Source of the DNA: Solimonas sp. K1W22B-7
Lineage (GTDB): Bacteria > Pseudomonadota > Gammaproteobacteria > Nevskiales > Nevskiaceae
DNA length: 64,000 bases
Direction of reading: 5' to 3'
Assembly (NCBI RefSeq): GCF_003428335.1
Contig: NZ_CP031704.1
Coordinates: 434,001 to 498,000 of the forward strand
Each line of letters begins with the position of its first letter. The first letter of the stretch is position 1. The position numbers and the translations under genes are program-made. Shown here in pieces: positions 21,567 through 30,018 of this stretch. The notes beneath the pieces were generated by a model. The model was not told the origin of the DNA and ran no database searches. It worked only from the letters and a program-made list of their open reading frames with translations.

Positions 21567-22028
21567 ATGCTGGACTACCCCTTCACCGATGCCGCCGTAG
21601 TCCTGGCGGCGTTGAGCAACGCCACGCGCATGGCGGTACTCGTCGGGGCGCTTGCCGCGGGCGTCTATCTGTATGTCGTGCGCCGGCAGGGCATCCGCTT
21701 CTGGATCTGGGCGCCGCTGGCGGCGGCGCTGGGTTTCCTGGCGGCGCGGCCGATGCTGTCCGCCCCCTACACGCTGTCGGATTTCGTGCGGCTGCGCCTG
21801 GAGGAAAAGCAGTTGCTGCTGGACTTTCCCGGCCAGGGATCGCCGCGGGTCCTGGCGGTCGCCGACATCGCCGCCGTCCGCTTCACCCTGCCGGACAAGC
21901 GGGGGCGGAACTGCTACCTGCTGCTGGAACTGCGCTCCGGCGAGATCTACCGCAGCTCCCCCGGCCACGGCCGCCTCTGCCGCGAGCGCCGCGACGAGCT
22001 GAGCGACTGGCTGGGCCGGCTGCGCTAG
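21567..22028 (+). CDS. Membrane protein of unknown function
   Basis: The 153-residue protein has two membrane helices (about 20-40 and 52-70) followed by a soluble domain of about 80 residues. That domain has a beta-rich PH-like pattern (EEKQLLLDFPGQGSPRVLAVADIAAVRFTLP). It starts two bases after the HerA-like gene, so the two are coexpressed. I do not recognise the family. Confidence 0.65.
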   Translation: MLDYPFTDAAVVLAALSNATRMAVLVGALAAGVYLYVVRRQGIRFWIWAPLAAALGFLAARPMLSAPYTLSDFVRLRLEEKQLLLDFPGQGSPRVLAVADIAAVRFTLPDKRGRNCYLLLELRSGEIYRSSPGHGRLCRERRDELSDWLGRLR

Positions 22029-22034
22029 GCCTGC

Positions 22035-22071
22035 CATCCCTTCCCTGATCGCCGCGACCAGGGAAGGGATG
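22035..22071 (+). terminator. Strong hairpin after the membrane protein gene
   Basis: A 13-bp perfect stem (CATCCCTTCCCTG / CAGGGAAGGGATG) with an 11-base loop, directly after the stop. It lacks a T-run, so it may stabilise the message end rather than terminate by itself. Confidence 0.6.
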
Positions 22072-22163
22072 ACAGACCCTGACACGACCTTGTCACCCTG
22101 GCTAAGGATTCGCCACCGCCCCGGCGTTATACTGCGCGCCCTTCCGAGGTCCGCCGTCCCGTC

Positions 22164-22817
22164 ATGAGCCCGTCCCCTTCGCCCTACCGCCGTGCCCGCG
22201 ATCCGCGCGCCCCGCTGGAAGCCGGCCTGGGCGCGCTGGGCCTGGCTGCCGACCTGGCCGATCCGCTGCTGGTCTACCTGGCCGAGCTGCAGAAGTGGAA
22301 CGCCGCCTACAACCTGACCGCGATCCGCGATCCGGACGAGATGGTGGTCAAGCACCTGCTGGATTCCCTGGTCCTGCTGCCCCATGTCGGCGGGCGCCTG
22401 CTCGATGTCGGTGCAGGGGCCGGGCTGCCGGGGATTCCGCTGGCCATCGCCAACCCCGGGCTGGAGGTGACGGTGCTGGACAGCAACGGCAAGAAGGTGC
22501 GCTTCATGCGCCATGCCGTCCGCACCCTGGGCCTGGCCAACGTCAGCGTCGCCGAGGCCCGGGCCGAGGCATTCGCGGCCGAGTCGCCGTTCGGCTGCAT
22601 CGTCAGCCGCGCCTTCGCCTCCCTGGCCGATTTCTTCAGCGGAACCGAGGCCTTGCTGGCTCCCGGTGGCCAATGGGTGGCCATGAAGGGCAAACTAGAC
22701 CCCGAAGAGTTGGCCGCCGTGCCGGCTCGATTCGTCATCAGGGGGACGCATCGCCTGCAGGTGCCGGGGCTGGACGAAGAGCGCCACGCGGTCATCGCAG
22801 GAATCAAGTCAGCATGA
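22164..22817 (+). CDS. rsmG: 16S rRNA (guanine527-N7)-methyltransferase
   Basis: The 217-residue protein methylates G527 of 16S rRNA using S-adenosylmethionine. The SAM-binding loop DVGAGAGLPGIPLAI is at about residue 80; KWNAAYNLTAIRD and KHLLDSLVLLP are family hallmarks, as is VSRAFASL. Its stop overlaps the parA start (ATGA), giving the usual rsmG-parA-parB order, but mnmG, which often lies upstream, is absent here. Confidence 0.95.
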   Translation: MSPSPSPYRRARDPRAPLEAGLGALGLAADLADPLLVYLAELQKWNAAYNLTAIRDPDEMVVKHLLDSLVLLPHVGGRLLDVGAGAGLPGIPLAIANPGLEVTVLDSNGKKVRFMRHAVRTLGLANVSVAEARAEAFAAESPFGCIVSRAFASLADFFSGTEALLAPGGQWVAMKGKLDPEELAAVPARFVIRGTHRLQVPGLDEERHAVIAGIKSA

Positions 22818-23602
22818 GTTACGTCATCGCCGTTGCCAACCAGAAGGGCGGAGTGGGCAAGACCACCACGTCCATCAACCTCGCTGCCTCGCTGGCGGCC
22901 ACCAAGCGCCGTGTGCTGCTGGTGGACCTCGACGCGCAGGGCAATGCCACGATGGGCATCGGCGTGGACAAGAGCACCGTGGTCAAGACCGCGCGCGACC
23001 TCCTGCTGGAAAAGGCCAAGCCGGGCGAAGTGATCCAGTACCTGCCGGCGGTGGGCCTGTCGCTGATGCCGGCCAACGGCGACATGACCGAGGCCGAGAT
23101 CAAGCTGCGCGACGTCGCCGCCGGCGACTTCGCCCTGAAGACGGTGCTGGCCGAGGTCGCCGACCAGTTCGATTTCGTGCTGCTGGACTGCCCGCCGGCA
23201 TTGTCCAAGCTCACCGTCAACGCCCTGGTCGCCGCCGACGGCGTGCTGATCCCGATGCAGTGCGAGTACTACGCGCTGGAAGGTCTCACGGCGCTGATGG
23301 ATACGGTCAACAAGATCAAGCGCGTGATCAATCCCCGGCTGGAAGTCGAGGGCCTGCTGCGCACCATGTTCGACCCGCGCAACAATCTCGCCAACGACGT
23401 CAGCAACCAGTTGCTGCAGCATTTCGGCGACAAGGTCTACCGCACCATCATCCCGCGCAACGTGCGCCTGGCCGAGGCGCCCAGCCACGGCCTGCCGGTG
23501 ATGCTTTACGACGCACAGTCCTCCGGCGCCAAGGCCTATCTGGCGCTGGCCGGCGAAGTGCTGCGCCGCCATGACGGCGGACAGATGAGGCTTAGCGCAT
23601 GA
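22814..23602 (+). CDS. parA: Chromosome-partitioning ATPase ParA (Soj)
   Basis: The 262-residue protein is a deviant Walker ATPase: KGGVGKTTTSINLAASLA (residues 11-28), DLDAQGNAT, LLDCPPAL. It forms a nucleoid-bound gradient that moves ParB-parS complexes apart. The length and absence of an N-terminal helix-turn-helix are those of chromosomal Soj. It is coupled to rsmG and parB by four-base overlaps at both ends. Confidence 0.96.
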   Translation: MSYVIAVANQKGGVGKTTTSINLAASLAATKRRVLLVDLDAQGNATMGIGVDKSTVVKTARDLLLEKAKPGEVIQYLPAVGLSLMPANGDMTEAEIKLRDVAAGDFALKTVLAEVADQFDFVLLDCPPALSKLTVNALVAADGVLIPMQCEYYALEGLTALMDTVNKIKRVINPRLEVEGLLRTMFDPRNNLANDVSNQLLQHFGDKVYRTIIPRNVRLAEAPSHGLPVMLYDAQSSGAKAYLALAGEVLRRHDGGQMRLSA

Positions 23603-24456
23603 GTGCCCTGAAAAAACGCGGCCTCGGCCGCGGTCTCGATGCCTTGCTTTCGAGCGGCTCGCCGGTGACGCAGGGCGCCGACGGCAGCGGCGACGAGTTG
23701 CGCGAACTGCCGCTGGATCGCCTGGCCCCGGGCCAGCACCAGCCGCGCCGCCAGTTCGACGACGAGGCGCTGAATTCGCTGGCCGACTCGATCCGCGCCC
23801 AGGGCGTGGTGCAGCCGATCGTGGTGCGCCCGGCCGGTGCCGACCGCTACGAGATCATCGCCGGCGAGCGCCGCTGGCGCGCCGCGAAGATGGCTGGCCT
23901 GACGCAGATTCCCGCCGTGATCCGCACGCTCGACGAGCGCGGCGCGATGGCGGTGGCCCTGGTCGAGAACATCCAGCGCTCCGACCTGAACCCGCTGGAA
24001 GAAGCGCAGGCGCTGCACCGGCTGATCGACGAATGCGGCCTGACGCACGAGGCCTGCGCCGAGGCGGTGGGCAAGTCGCGCACCGCGGTCAGCAACCTGC
24101 TGCGCCTGATGGAACTCAATGCCGACGTGCAGGACCTGGTGCGCGAGCACCGCCTGTCCTTCGGCCATGCCAAGGTGCTGCTGGGCGTGCAGGGCGCGCG
24201 CCAGTCCTCGCTGGCCAACATGGTGGCGGAGCAGCACCTGTCGGTGCGCCAGACCGAGGCGCTGGTGCAGGCGCAGCCACAGCAGCAGAAGCCCAAGGCC
24301 GCACCGCCGCCGGCGATCGGCGAGATCGAAAAGGAAATCGCCGGCCGCATCGGCCTGGCGGTGAAGCTGCAGCAGAACGACAAGGGCCGCGGCAAGCTCA
24401 CCGTCGCCTTCAAGAGCAACGGCGAGTTGCAGAAGCTGCTGGGCCTGTTGCGCTGA
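23599..24456 (+). CDS. parB: Chromosome-partitioning protein ParB (Spo0J)
   Basis: The 285-residue protein starts with the short ParA-contact peptide (KKRGLGRGLDALLSS), followed by the CTP-binding ParB N-domain (GQHQPRR, GVVQPIVVRP, ERRWRAAKMAGL, ENIQRSDLNPLEEA), a helix-turn-helix that reads parS (VGKSRTAVSNLLRLMEL) and a C-terminal dimerisation domain. I looked for the usual TGTTTCACGTGAAACA-type parS near it and saw none. A large inverted repeat follows. Confidence 0.96.
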   Translation: MSALKKRGLGRGLDALLSSGSPVTQGADGSGDELRELPLDRLAPGQHQPRRQFDDEALNSLADSIRAQGVVQPIVVRPAGADRYEIIAGERRWRAAKMAGLTQIPAVIRTLDERGAMAVALVENIQRSDLNPLEEAQALHRLIDECGLTHEACAEAVGKSRTAVSNLLRLMELNADVQDLVREHRLSFGHAKVLLGVQGARQSSLANMVAEQHLSVRQTEALVQAQPQQQKPKAAPPPAIGEIEKEIAGRIGLAVKLQQNDKGRGKLTVAFKSNGELQKLLGLLR

Positions 24457-24474
24457 GGAAGAGCTGAGAAGACG

Positions 24475-24552
24475 CAGTCCGCAAATGAACGCAAATAAAC
24501 GCTAATGGAAGTTCTCTGGTATTTGCGTTGATTTGCGTTCATTCGCGGACTG
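24475..24552. repeat. Inverted repeat GCAGTCCGC-AATGAACGCAAAT
   Basis: Two 33-base arms (24475-24507 and 24520-24552) are imperfect reverse complements, each containing two tandem AACGCAAAT-like units and TCCGCRAATGAACGC. Similar AACGCAAAT repeats are common in gammaproteobacterial intergenic DNA. Coming straight after parB, the structure may act as its transcript end. Confidence 0.8.
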
Positions 24553-24583
24553 GAATTCTTTTTCTGAAGTCCGGGAGATGCAT

Positions 24584-25375
24584 ATGTCCATCATCTATCG
24601 CACGGCACTGATCACCGGCGCCTCCAGCGGCATCGGTGCCGTCTTCGCCACGCAGCTCGCCGCCGCCGGCAGCGACCTGATCCTGGTGGCGCGCCGCCGC
24701 GAGGAACTGGAGAAGCTGGCGCAGCAGCTGCGCAGCGCGCACGGCCGCCGCGTCGAGGTGATCGCGATGGACCTGGCCAAGCCGGATCCGGGCGAACTGC
24801 TGGCCGAGGAAGTGAAGCAGCGCGGCCTCGAAGTGGACCTGCTGGTCAACAACGCCGGCTTCGGTTCTTCCGCGAACTTCCACGAGGACGGCTACGAGCG
24901 CGACCAGCGCATGATCGCGGTCAACATTGCCGCGCTGACCGAGCTGACCCATGCCTTCCTGCCGGCGATGGTGCAGGCCGGCCACGGTGCGGTGATCAAC
25001 ATCGCCTCCGCCGCGGCCTTCCAGCCGATGCCTTACATGAGTGTCTACGGTGCCACCAAGGCCTACGTGCTGTCGCTGACCCAGGCGCTGTGGGCCGAGT
25101 ACCGCGGGCGCGGCGTGCGCTTTCTCGCGGTCTGCCCCGGGCCGGTCGATACGCCGTTCTTCGAGGCTGCCGACAGCGGCAAGCTGCGCCAGGAAATCCC
25201 CAGTGCCGTGATGATGACCGCCGAAGGCGTCGTGAGCGGCAGCCTGCGCGCCCTGCAGCGCGACGCCTGCGTCTACGTCCCCGGCATCGCGGTCAAGCTG
25301 GGCGCGGTGATGCCGCGCCTGCTGCCGCGGCGCCTGCTCGCGGCCACCATGGGCAAGGTGATGAACCGCCGATGA
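24584..25375 (+). CDS. Short-chain dehydrogenase/reductase
   Basis: The 263-residue protein is a classical SDR: cofactor loop TGASSGIG (residue 11 on), NNAG at about 88, catalytic Ser (NIASAAAFQ) and YGATK, and PGPVDTPFF after strand 6. An RR after the third strand (ARRREE) favours NADPH. GGGAG lies seven bases before the ATG at 24584, so I prefer it over 24578. The substrate is unknown. The stop overlaps the next gene (ATGA). Confidence 0.9.
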   Translation: MSIIYRTALITGASSGIGAVFATQLAAAGSDLILVARRREELEKLAQQLRSAHGRRVEVIAMDLAKPDPGELLAEEVKQRGLEVDLLVNNAGFGSSANFHEDGYERDQRMIAVNIAALTELTHAFLPAMVQAGHGAVINIASAAAFQPMPYMSVYGATKAYVLSLTQALWAEYRGRGVRFLAVCPGPVDTPFFEAADSGKLRQEIPSAVMMTAEGVVSGSLRALQRDACVYVPGIAVKLGAVMPRLLPRRLLAATMGKVMNRR

Positions 25376-27054
25376 GCCCGGTGGCGCAAGCGCGGTCGGA
25401 GGTCATCAAGCGCCTGCTGCGCGACGGCAAGTACGCCGCGGCGCTGGTGATCCTCGACCAGAAGCTCGCCGAACAGCCGGACCTGGCGCCGCTGCACTGG
25501 CACCGCTCCAGCTGCCTGATGATGCTCGGACGCCCCGCCGAGGCACTGGCCGCGGTGCTGCGCGTGATCGAGCTGCAGTCGGATTTCGCCAAGGCCTGGC
25601 TGCGCCGCGCCGAGCTGACCGCCACCCTGCACGGCGACTATCCGGAGCGGGAAGGCGACCTGCGGCTGGCCACGGCACTGGACAGCGAACTGGCTCCGGC
25701 GCACCGCGCCCTGGCCCTGATCCACCAGCAGGCCGGCCGCCTGGCCGAGGCCGAGGCGTCCCTGAGCCGTGCGCTGGAGCTGGATCCCTCGGACGGCGAG
25801 GGCTATGCCATCCGCGCCTGGTGGGCCAGCAATGCCTCGCGTGCGCTGGCGGCGGGTGAAGAGACGGTGGCCCAGCCCAACGGCACGCAGCTGTCGCGGC
25901 GCCGCCTGGAGGGCGCGGTCGAGGACCTGCGCCGCGCGGTGAGACTGGTGGCGGATGCCGCGCGCTACCGCATGCAGCTCGCCCGCCGCCTGCAGGAGCT
26001 GCAGCGCTTTGGCGAGGCGGTGGCCGAATACGACGAGCTGCTGGCGAGCCTGCCGGCCGGGCACGTGCTGCGCAACGTCGCCGAGGAGATGCGCCGCCTG
26101 GCCTGGGCGCAGGGCGCCGGCGAGCGTACCCGCGCAGCGCAGCAGCAGGCTCAGCTCCAGACACAGATTCGCGCCCGCGCGCAGGCCGAAGCCCTGGAGG
26201 CCGCGGCGGCGGCGCAGGCCGAGGGCGCGCGGCGCACGGTGGAGCAGGACCTGGCCGCCTCGGTGCTGCGCAGCAGTGCGCAGCAGCTGCGCCAGGGCAA
26301 GGACCTGTCCGCGGTGCTGGAACCCCTGGGCGACGGCAGTCCCGACACGCTGCTGGCGATCAATGTCGCCGACAAGTTGTTCCAGCTCGGGCATCTGCCG
26401 CCCTGCGAACTGCGGCCGGCGCCGGCCGAGGCCTTCCCCGAGTTCATGCGCCGTCATGCCGCCGAGTCCTGGCAGCAGCTGGCGATGCTGGGCTTCGTCT
26501 ATCTCGGCGATTTCGATCCGCGCCACCTGGCGCCGCTGCTGAGCGAGAGCACCCTGCTGCGCTGCTACCGCTCCGGCGACGGTTCGGTGGCGGCCAACAG
26601 CTACGCCGTGCGCCCCAACCGGGCCGGCTGGGTAGGCTGGCTGCGCCTGCGGCTGGCGCGGCTGCCGCGCAGCGTCGGGGTGATGGAGTTCGAAACCGAA
26701 TTCGCCGATGGCGGCTTCGTGGTGACCAACAACGGCGGCAACGCCAATCCCTTTGCACACGGCTCGCGTGTGGACACCCTGGCCTTGCCGGCCGGCAGCA
26801 GGGCCGACTTCCTGTTCGAGCGGCACCGCCGGCGCTGCGCCGACTACCTGCGCCAGCACACCGGCGTCGGCGTGCGCGAGCTCGACGACCTGCCCGGCCT
26901 GGTGGCGATGCAGGATCGGCTGGCCGAGACCAAGAACGAGTACCGGCAGTCGATTGGCTACGCCAGCGACGAGGAACTGCAGCGCCTGCTGGGCTCGCGC
27001 GAGGACCTGGCCGACCGGGTTCGCGAACAGCTGGCGCGCCTGGCGGCGAGCTGA
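25372..27054 (+). CDS. Tetratricopeptide-repeat protein of unknown function
   Basis: The product has 560 residues. The first 230 residues are TPR helices (AALVILDQKLAEQPDLAPLHWHR, LALIHQQAGRLAEAEASLSRALELDP). A charged coiled coil of about 70 residues rich in alanine and glutamine (QQQAQLQTQIRARAQAEALEAA in part) follows. The last 230 residues form a separate domain with FAHGSRVDTLALPAGSR that I do not recognise. There is no signal peptide. It is translationally coupled to the SDR gene. Confidence 0.7.
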   Translation: MSPVAQARSEVIKRLLRDGKYAAALVILDQKLAEQPDLAPLHWHRSSCLMMLGRPAEALAAVLRVIELQSDFAKAWLRRAELTATLHGDYPEREGDLRLATALDSELAPAHRALALIHQQAGRLAEAEASLSRALELDPSDGEGYAIRAWWASNASRALAAGEETVAQPNGTQLSRRRLEGAVEDLRRAVRLVADAARYRMQLARRLQELQRFGEAVAEYDELLASLPAGHVLRNVAEEMRRLAWAQGAGERTRAAQQQAQLQTQIRARAQAEALEAAAAAQAEGARRTVEQDLAASVLRSSAQQLRQGKDLSAVLEPLGDGSPDTLLAINVADKLFQLGHLPPCELRPAPAEAFPEFMRRHAAESWQQLAMLGFVYLGDFDPRHLAPLLSESTLLRCYRSGDGSVAANSYAVRPNRAGWVGWLRLRLARLPRSVGVMEFETEFADGGFVVTNNGGNANPFAHGSRVDTLALPAGSRADFLFERHRRRCADYLRQHTGVGVRELDDLPGLVAMQDRLAETKNEYRQSIGYASDEELQRLLGSREDLADRVREQLARLAAS

Positions 27055-27189
27055 TCGCGGCTGGAGCGGCGCCGACGGAGGGTGCCGGGCGACCGACCGG
27101 CAGCAGCGGCAGTGACGTGGCAGTGACGTGCCGGCGGGCAGCATGAATCCTGTGCGAATCCCCGCGCGAACCGCATCGCAGGCCTCCAG

Positions 27190-27957
27190 ATGGACCGGAA
27201 AACCTTTGCCAGGATCCTGAGCGGCGCCGCTTGTGCGGCGGCGTTGCTCGCCGGTGGCCAGGCAAGCGCGGACGACTCGACGCAGACCCTGGACAACGTC
27301 GAGATGAGCGGCGACCTGCTGCAGTTCGGCGTGCCAGTCATCGGCCTGGCGCTGACCTTCCTGCTGACCCGCGATCGCGACACGCCGAAGTTCGACTTTT
27401 CCATGCTGGCAGCGCCGGCAGCGCCGGGCGTGGCCGACGGCGATGTCGCCGGCGGCCTCAACTGGCCCGGCCCTACGCTCAACGGTTCGCCGCAGCGCGA
27501 TTTCGCGCTGGCCTTCACCCGCATGGAAGTGGCCACCTACGGTCTCAAGTATGCGGTCGATGCCGAGCGGCCCAACGGCGGTCCGCGTTCCTTTCCCTCC
27601 GGCCATACCGCTTCGGCCTTCATGGGCGCCGAGTTCATCCGCAAGGAGTACGGCTGGGGCTGGGGCGTGCCGGCCTACCTGACGGCGGGCTGGGTGGGCT
27701 ACAGCCGCGTCGAAACCCACAACCATTACTGGCGCGACGTGGTCGCCGGCGCCCTGATCGGCGTGGCCTCCAACCACGACTTCGACACCATCAGGCTGCG
27801 CCATGGCGAACTCAGCATCGGTCCGACGATGCTGTTGCCCAACTCCGTCTCGCGACCCGCGGCGGCCTCCGGCTGGAACGACGACAAGGAGTCCGGCGTC
27901 CTCAACGGCGGCCACCTCGACCTCAGCCCCGGCCTGCAGGTCCGCTGGACCTTCTAG
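27190..27957 (+). CDS. Exported PAP2-family phosphatase
   Basis: The 255-residue protein has a signal peptide (cut near ASA/DD, residue 27) and the three phosphatidic-acid phosphatase motifs: K120-X6-R127-P128, P-S137-G138-H139, and R173-X5-H179-X3-D183. It probably dephosphorylates lipid or isoprenoid phosphates in the periplasm or outer membrane, in the manner of PagP-independent lipid A phosphatases or undecaprenyl-pyrophosphate phosphatases. All catalytic residues are in place. A palindromic repeat separates it from the sigma-54 operon. Confidence 0.88.
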   Translation: MDRKTFARILSGAACAAALLAGGQASADDSTQTLDNVEMSGDLLQFGVPVIGLALTFLLTRDRDTPKFDFSMLAAPAAPGVADGDVAGGLNWPGPTLNGSPQRDFALAFTRMEVATYGLKYAVDAERPNGGPRSFPSGHTASAFMGAEFIRKEYGWGWGVPAYLTAGWVGYSRVETHNHYWRDVVAGALIGVASNHDFDTIRLRHGELSIGPTMLLPNSVSRPAAASGWNDDKESGVLNGGHLDLSPGLQVRWTF

Positions 27958-28000
27958 GGCAACCTAGAGCAACGCTCACCCCGCAGTCGTTTCATCATCG

Positions 28001-28085
28001 GCGTCATACCGGCGGAAGCCGGTATCCAGTCGTACGGTGGCTGCTCCTGTCCGGGACTGGATGCCGGCTTCCGCCGGCATGACGG
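28001..28085. repeat. Inverted repeat CGTCATRCCGGCGGAAGCCGG
   Basis: Arms at about 28001-28030 and 28056-28085 (GCGTCATACCGGCGGAAGCC..., ...GGCTTCCGCCGGCATGACG) form a long interrupted hairpin; each arm also folds alone. The sequence is of a class very widespread between proteobacterial genes. Confidence 0.85.
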
Positions 28086-28159
28086 GTTTCATGTTGCTGA
28101 TTGGATCGAAACGGTTCCAGACCCCGCCGGATTGCCGCCCCCTGGCGTGGGCGAATAAC

Positions 28160-28175
28160 TGGCATGCCCATTGCT
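28160..28175 (+). promoter_or_regulatory. Sigma-54 promoter of the TPR/ExbBD operon
   Basis: TGGCATGCCCATTGCT gives GG at 28161-28162 and GC at 28173-28174 with exactly ten bases between, matching the sigma-54 -24/-12 consensus. The start of transcription would fall near 28186, one base before the first leader hairpin. Four more promoters of this form lie at 36380, 38770, 40215 and, reversed, 45160. Confidence 0.88.
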
Positions 28176-28186
28176 ACTTCTGAATC

Positions 28187-28257
28187 GGGGTCGACGAAGA
28201 CCCCTTGAGCACCGCGGTCAACGACGCCCGCTTCCTGTGCAGCACTTTTCAGGGGAG
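28187..28257 (+). promoter_or_regulatory. Leader with two six-base-loop hairpins (probable ANTAR target)
   Basis: Hairpin P1 is GGGGTC-GACGAA-GACCCC (28187-28204), perfect six-bp stem. P2 is GCGGTC-AACGAC-GCCCGC (28214-28231), one mismatch. Both loops have six bases with G at position 4; P2 also has A at position 1, the known ANTAR preference. No terminator follows. Instead CTTCCTG (28231-28237) can pair with CAGGGG (28250-28255), which is the ribosome-binding site of the first gene, so control here would act on translation. The pairing overlaps P2 by one base and is inference. Confidence 0.65.
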
Positions 28258-28263
28258 CACGTC

Positions 28264-30018
28264 ATGTTGTTGATCGCACACGGCAAAACCGTTCCGGCCC
28301 AGGCGCCGGGCCGTGGCCCGCTGGCGATCCGTTTCGGCGCATCGATCCGGTGCATCGCTCTCGCCGCGGTCATCGTGCTGCCGGCCCGGGCCGCCGAATC
28401 CCCCGCGAACCTTGCCGCCGCGGTGCTCGAGCTGGAACGCCAGGCGCCGGCCGCCGACGCGCGCCAGCTCACGCTCTATATCGGCAACCGCAGCGAGGGC
28501 AGCCTGCTGCGCGAGGTGGTGGTGATGGTCGACGGCCGCGCCGCCGCGCGCCATCGCTACAGCGACCGCGAAGCCCGCGCCCTGCGTGCCGGCCTGCACC
28601 CGCTGGTCATTGCGCCGCTGGACGAGGGCAGTCACCGGCTGCGCGTGGAGTTCGTCGCGCGCGCCGAGGATGCGCAGCCGGGCGATGGGCGCCAGCACGC
28701 CCAGGTCGACCAGGACTACTTGAAGACCGCCGCCGCCGGCCGCGTCGAGCTGGTGATGGACAAGCAGGGCCTGCGCGGCAAGTACGGCATTCAATGGCAG
28801 GACTGGGCCAGGCCGGCGCCGGCTCTGGAAGACCCGCGCCTGCGTGCCGCCGACTACTACCTGCGCAGCGGCCAGCCGCTGGCCGCCGCGCTGCTGCTGG
28901 AGCGCCTGCGCGGCGAGGGCCAGCCGCTGCCGGCCGCCTTCGACCGCCGCATGGCCGACAGCCTGGCTGCACTGGACCTGGCGGCGCCCTCCGCGCTGGC
29001 CGGCGCCTCGCCGGTGCTGGAGCGCTACGGCCGCAGCGTCGCCGCCCTGCAGCAGGGCGATGCGCAGGCCGCGGCGCAGCTCGAGGCGATCGGTGCGGCC
29101 GAGGCGCAGGACGGCGAGACGCTGATGCTGCGCGACTACGCCAACCTCGAGCTGGGCTACCAGCTGCTGCGCCAGGGCGAAGGCGAGCGCGCCAAGCCGG
29201 TGCTGGCCCGCGTCCGCAGCCCCGGCCCCTGTTCCAACGCCGCCCTGCTGGGCTTCGGCTGGGCCTTCCTGGTGCCCAAGGCCGGTGCTGGTGCCAGTGC
29301 CGGCGACGGCAGCATGTTCAGCGCGCAGGCGCCGCTGTGGCCGGCCGGCCCGGAGGACGCGGCGCGCCTGCGGCGCAACCTGCCGTTCCGCTACCTGCAC
29401 TCGGTGGCGGTGGCCGGCGAGCGCAAGCTCGACCTGCAGCGCGCGCTGATTCCCTGGGTGGAGCTGCTGGGACGCGACGCCACCGACCCGGCGGTGCAGG
29501 AGGGCATGCTGGCGGTGCCCTATGCGCTGGCGCACCTGGGCGCGCACGAGCAGTCGCAGCAGTACAGCCGCCGCGCCGTCGACCAGCTGGAGCGTGCGCG
29601 CGCGGAGCTGGACGCCGCCATGCGCCACGTCTCCGGCGGCGAGCTGCTGGCGCTGCTGCAGCAGCGCATGACCGACGAAGGCGACGGCTGGCGCCGCGAA
29701 CTGGCCGACCTGCCGTATGCCGATGCCACCGCCTATCTCAAGCCGCTGATGCAGGACCCGGCTTTCCTCGCCGCGCTGTCCGCGCAGCAGCGCCTCGCCC
29801 AGATCGACCAGGCCGCGGCGCGGCGGGAAGACGCCGCCGGCGTGGCGGCGCTGCGCCAGCGCATCGCCGCGGCCGCGCAGGCGCAGGGCACGGAACTGCA
29901 GGACCTGGCGCTGGCGCGGTTGCGCGCGCAGCGCCAGCACACGCTGGCCTATCTCGCCGAGGCGCGCCTGGCGCTCGCCCGCGTGCATGACCGGCCGCTG
30001 GAAGGAGAGCCCTCGTGA
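28264..30018 (+). CDS. Large exported helical protein, first gene of the ExbBD operon
   Basis: The 584-residue protein has a signal segment (SIRCIALAAVIVLPARAAE, about residues 28-46), then a beta-domain of about 130 residues (LTLYIGNRSEG, VVMVDGRAAARHRYS, VEFVARAED) and a long helical region with TPR-like pairs (DYYLRSGQPLAAALLLERLRGEG). AGGGGAG is eight bases before the ATG. I know no named family. Similar proteins head operons with TPR, ExbB, ExbD and AgmX-like genes in other proteobacteria. It probably acts in the periplasm as part of the complex driven by the downstream motor. Confidence 0.7.
   Translation: MLLIAHGKTVPAQAPGRGPLAIRFGASIRCIALAAVIVLPARAAESPANLAAAVLELERQAPAADARQLTLYIGNRSEGSLLREVVVMVDGRAAARHRYSDREARALRAGLHPLVIAPLDEGSHRLRVEFVARAEDAQPGDGRQHAQVDQDYLKTAAAGRVELVMDKQGLRGKYGIQWQDWARPAPALEDPRLRAADYYLRSGQPLAAALLLERLRGEGQPLPAAFDRRMADSLAALDLAAPSALAGASPVLERYGRSVAALQQGDAQAAAQLEAIGAAEAQDGETLMLRDYANLELGYQLLRQGEGERAKPVLARVRSPGPCSNAALLGFGWAFLVPKAGAGASAGDGSMFSAQAPLWPAGPEDAARLRRNLPFRYLHSVAVAGERKLDLQRALIPWVELLGRDATDPAVQEGMLAVPYALAHLGAHEQSQQYSRRAVDQLERARAELDAAMRHVSGGELLALLQQRMTDEGDGWRRELADLPYADATAYLKPLMQDPAFLAALSAQQRLAQIDQAAARREDAAGVAALRQRIAAAAQAQGTELQDLALARLRAQRQHTLAYLAEARLALARVHDRPLEGEPS

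Noticed and set aside
22164-24600. parS site near parAB
   Set aside because: I scanned for TGTTTCACGTGAAACA-like 16-mers and found none convincing; they may lie outside the window.
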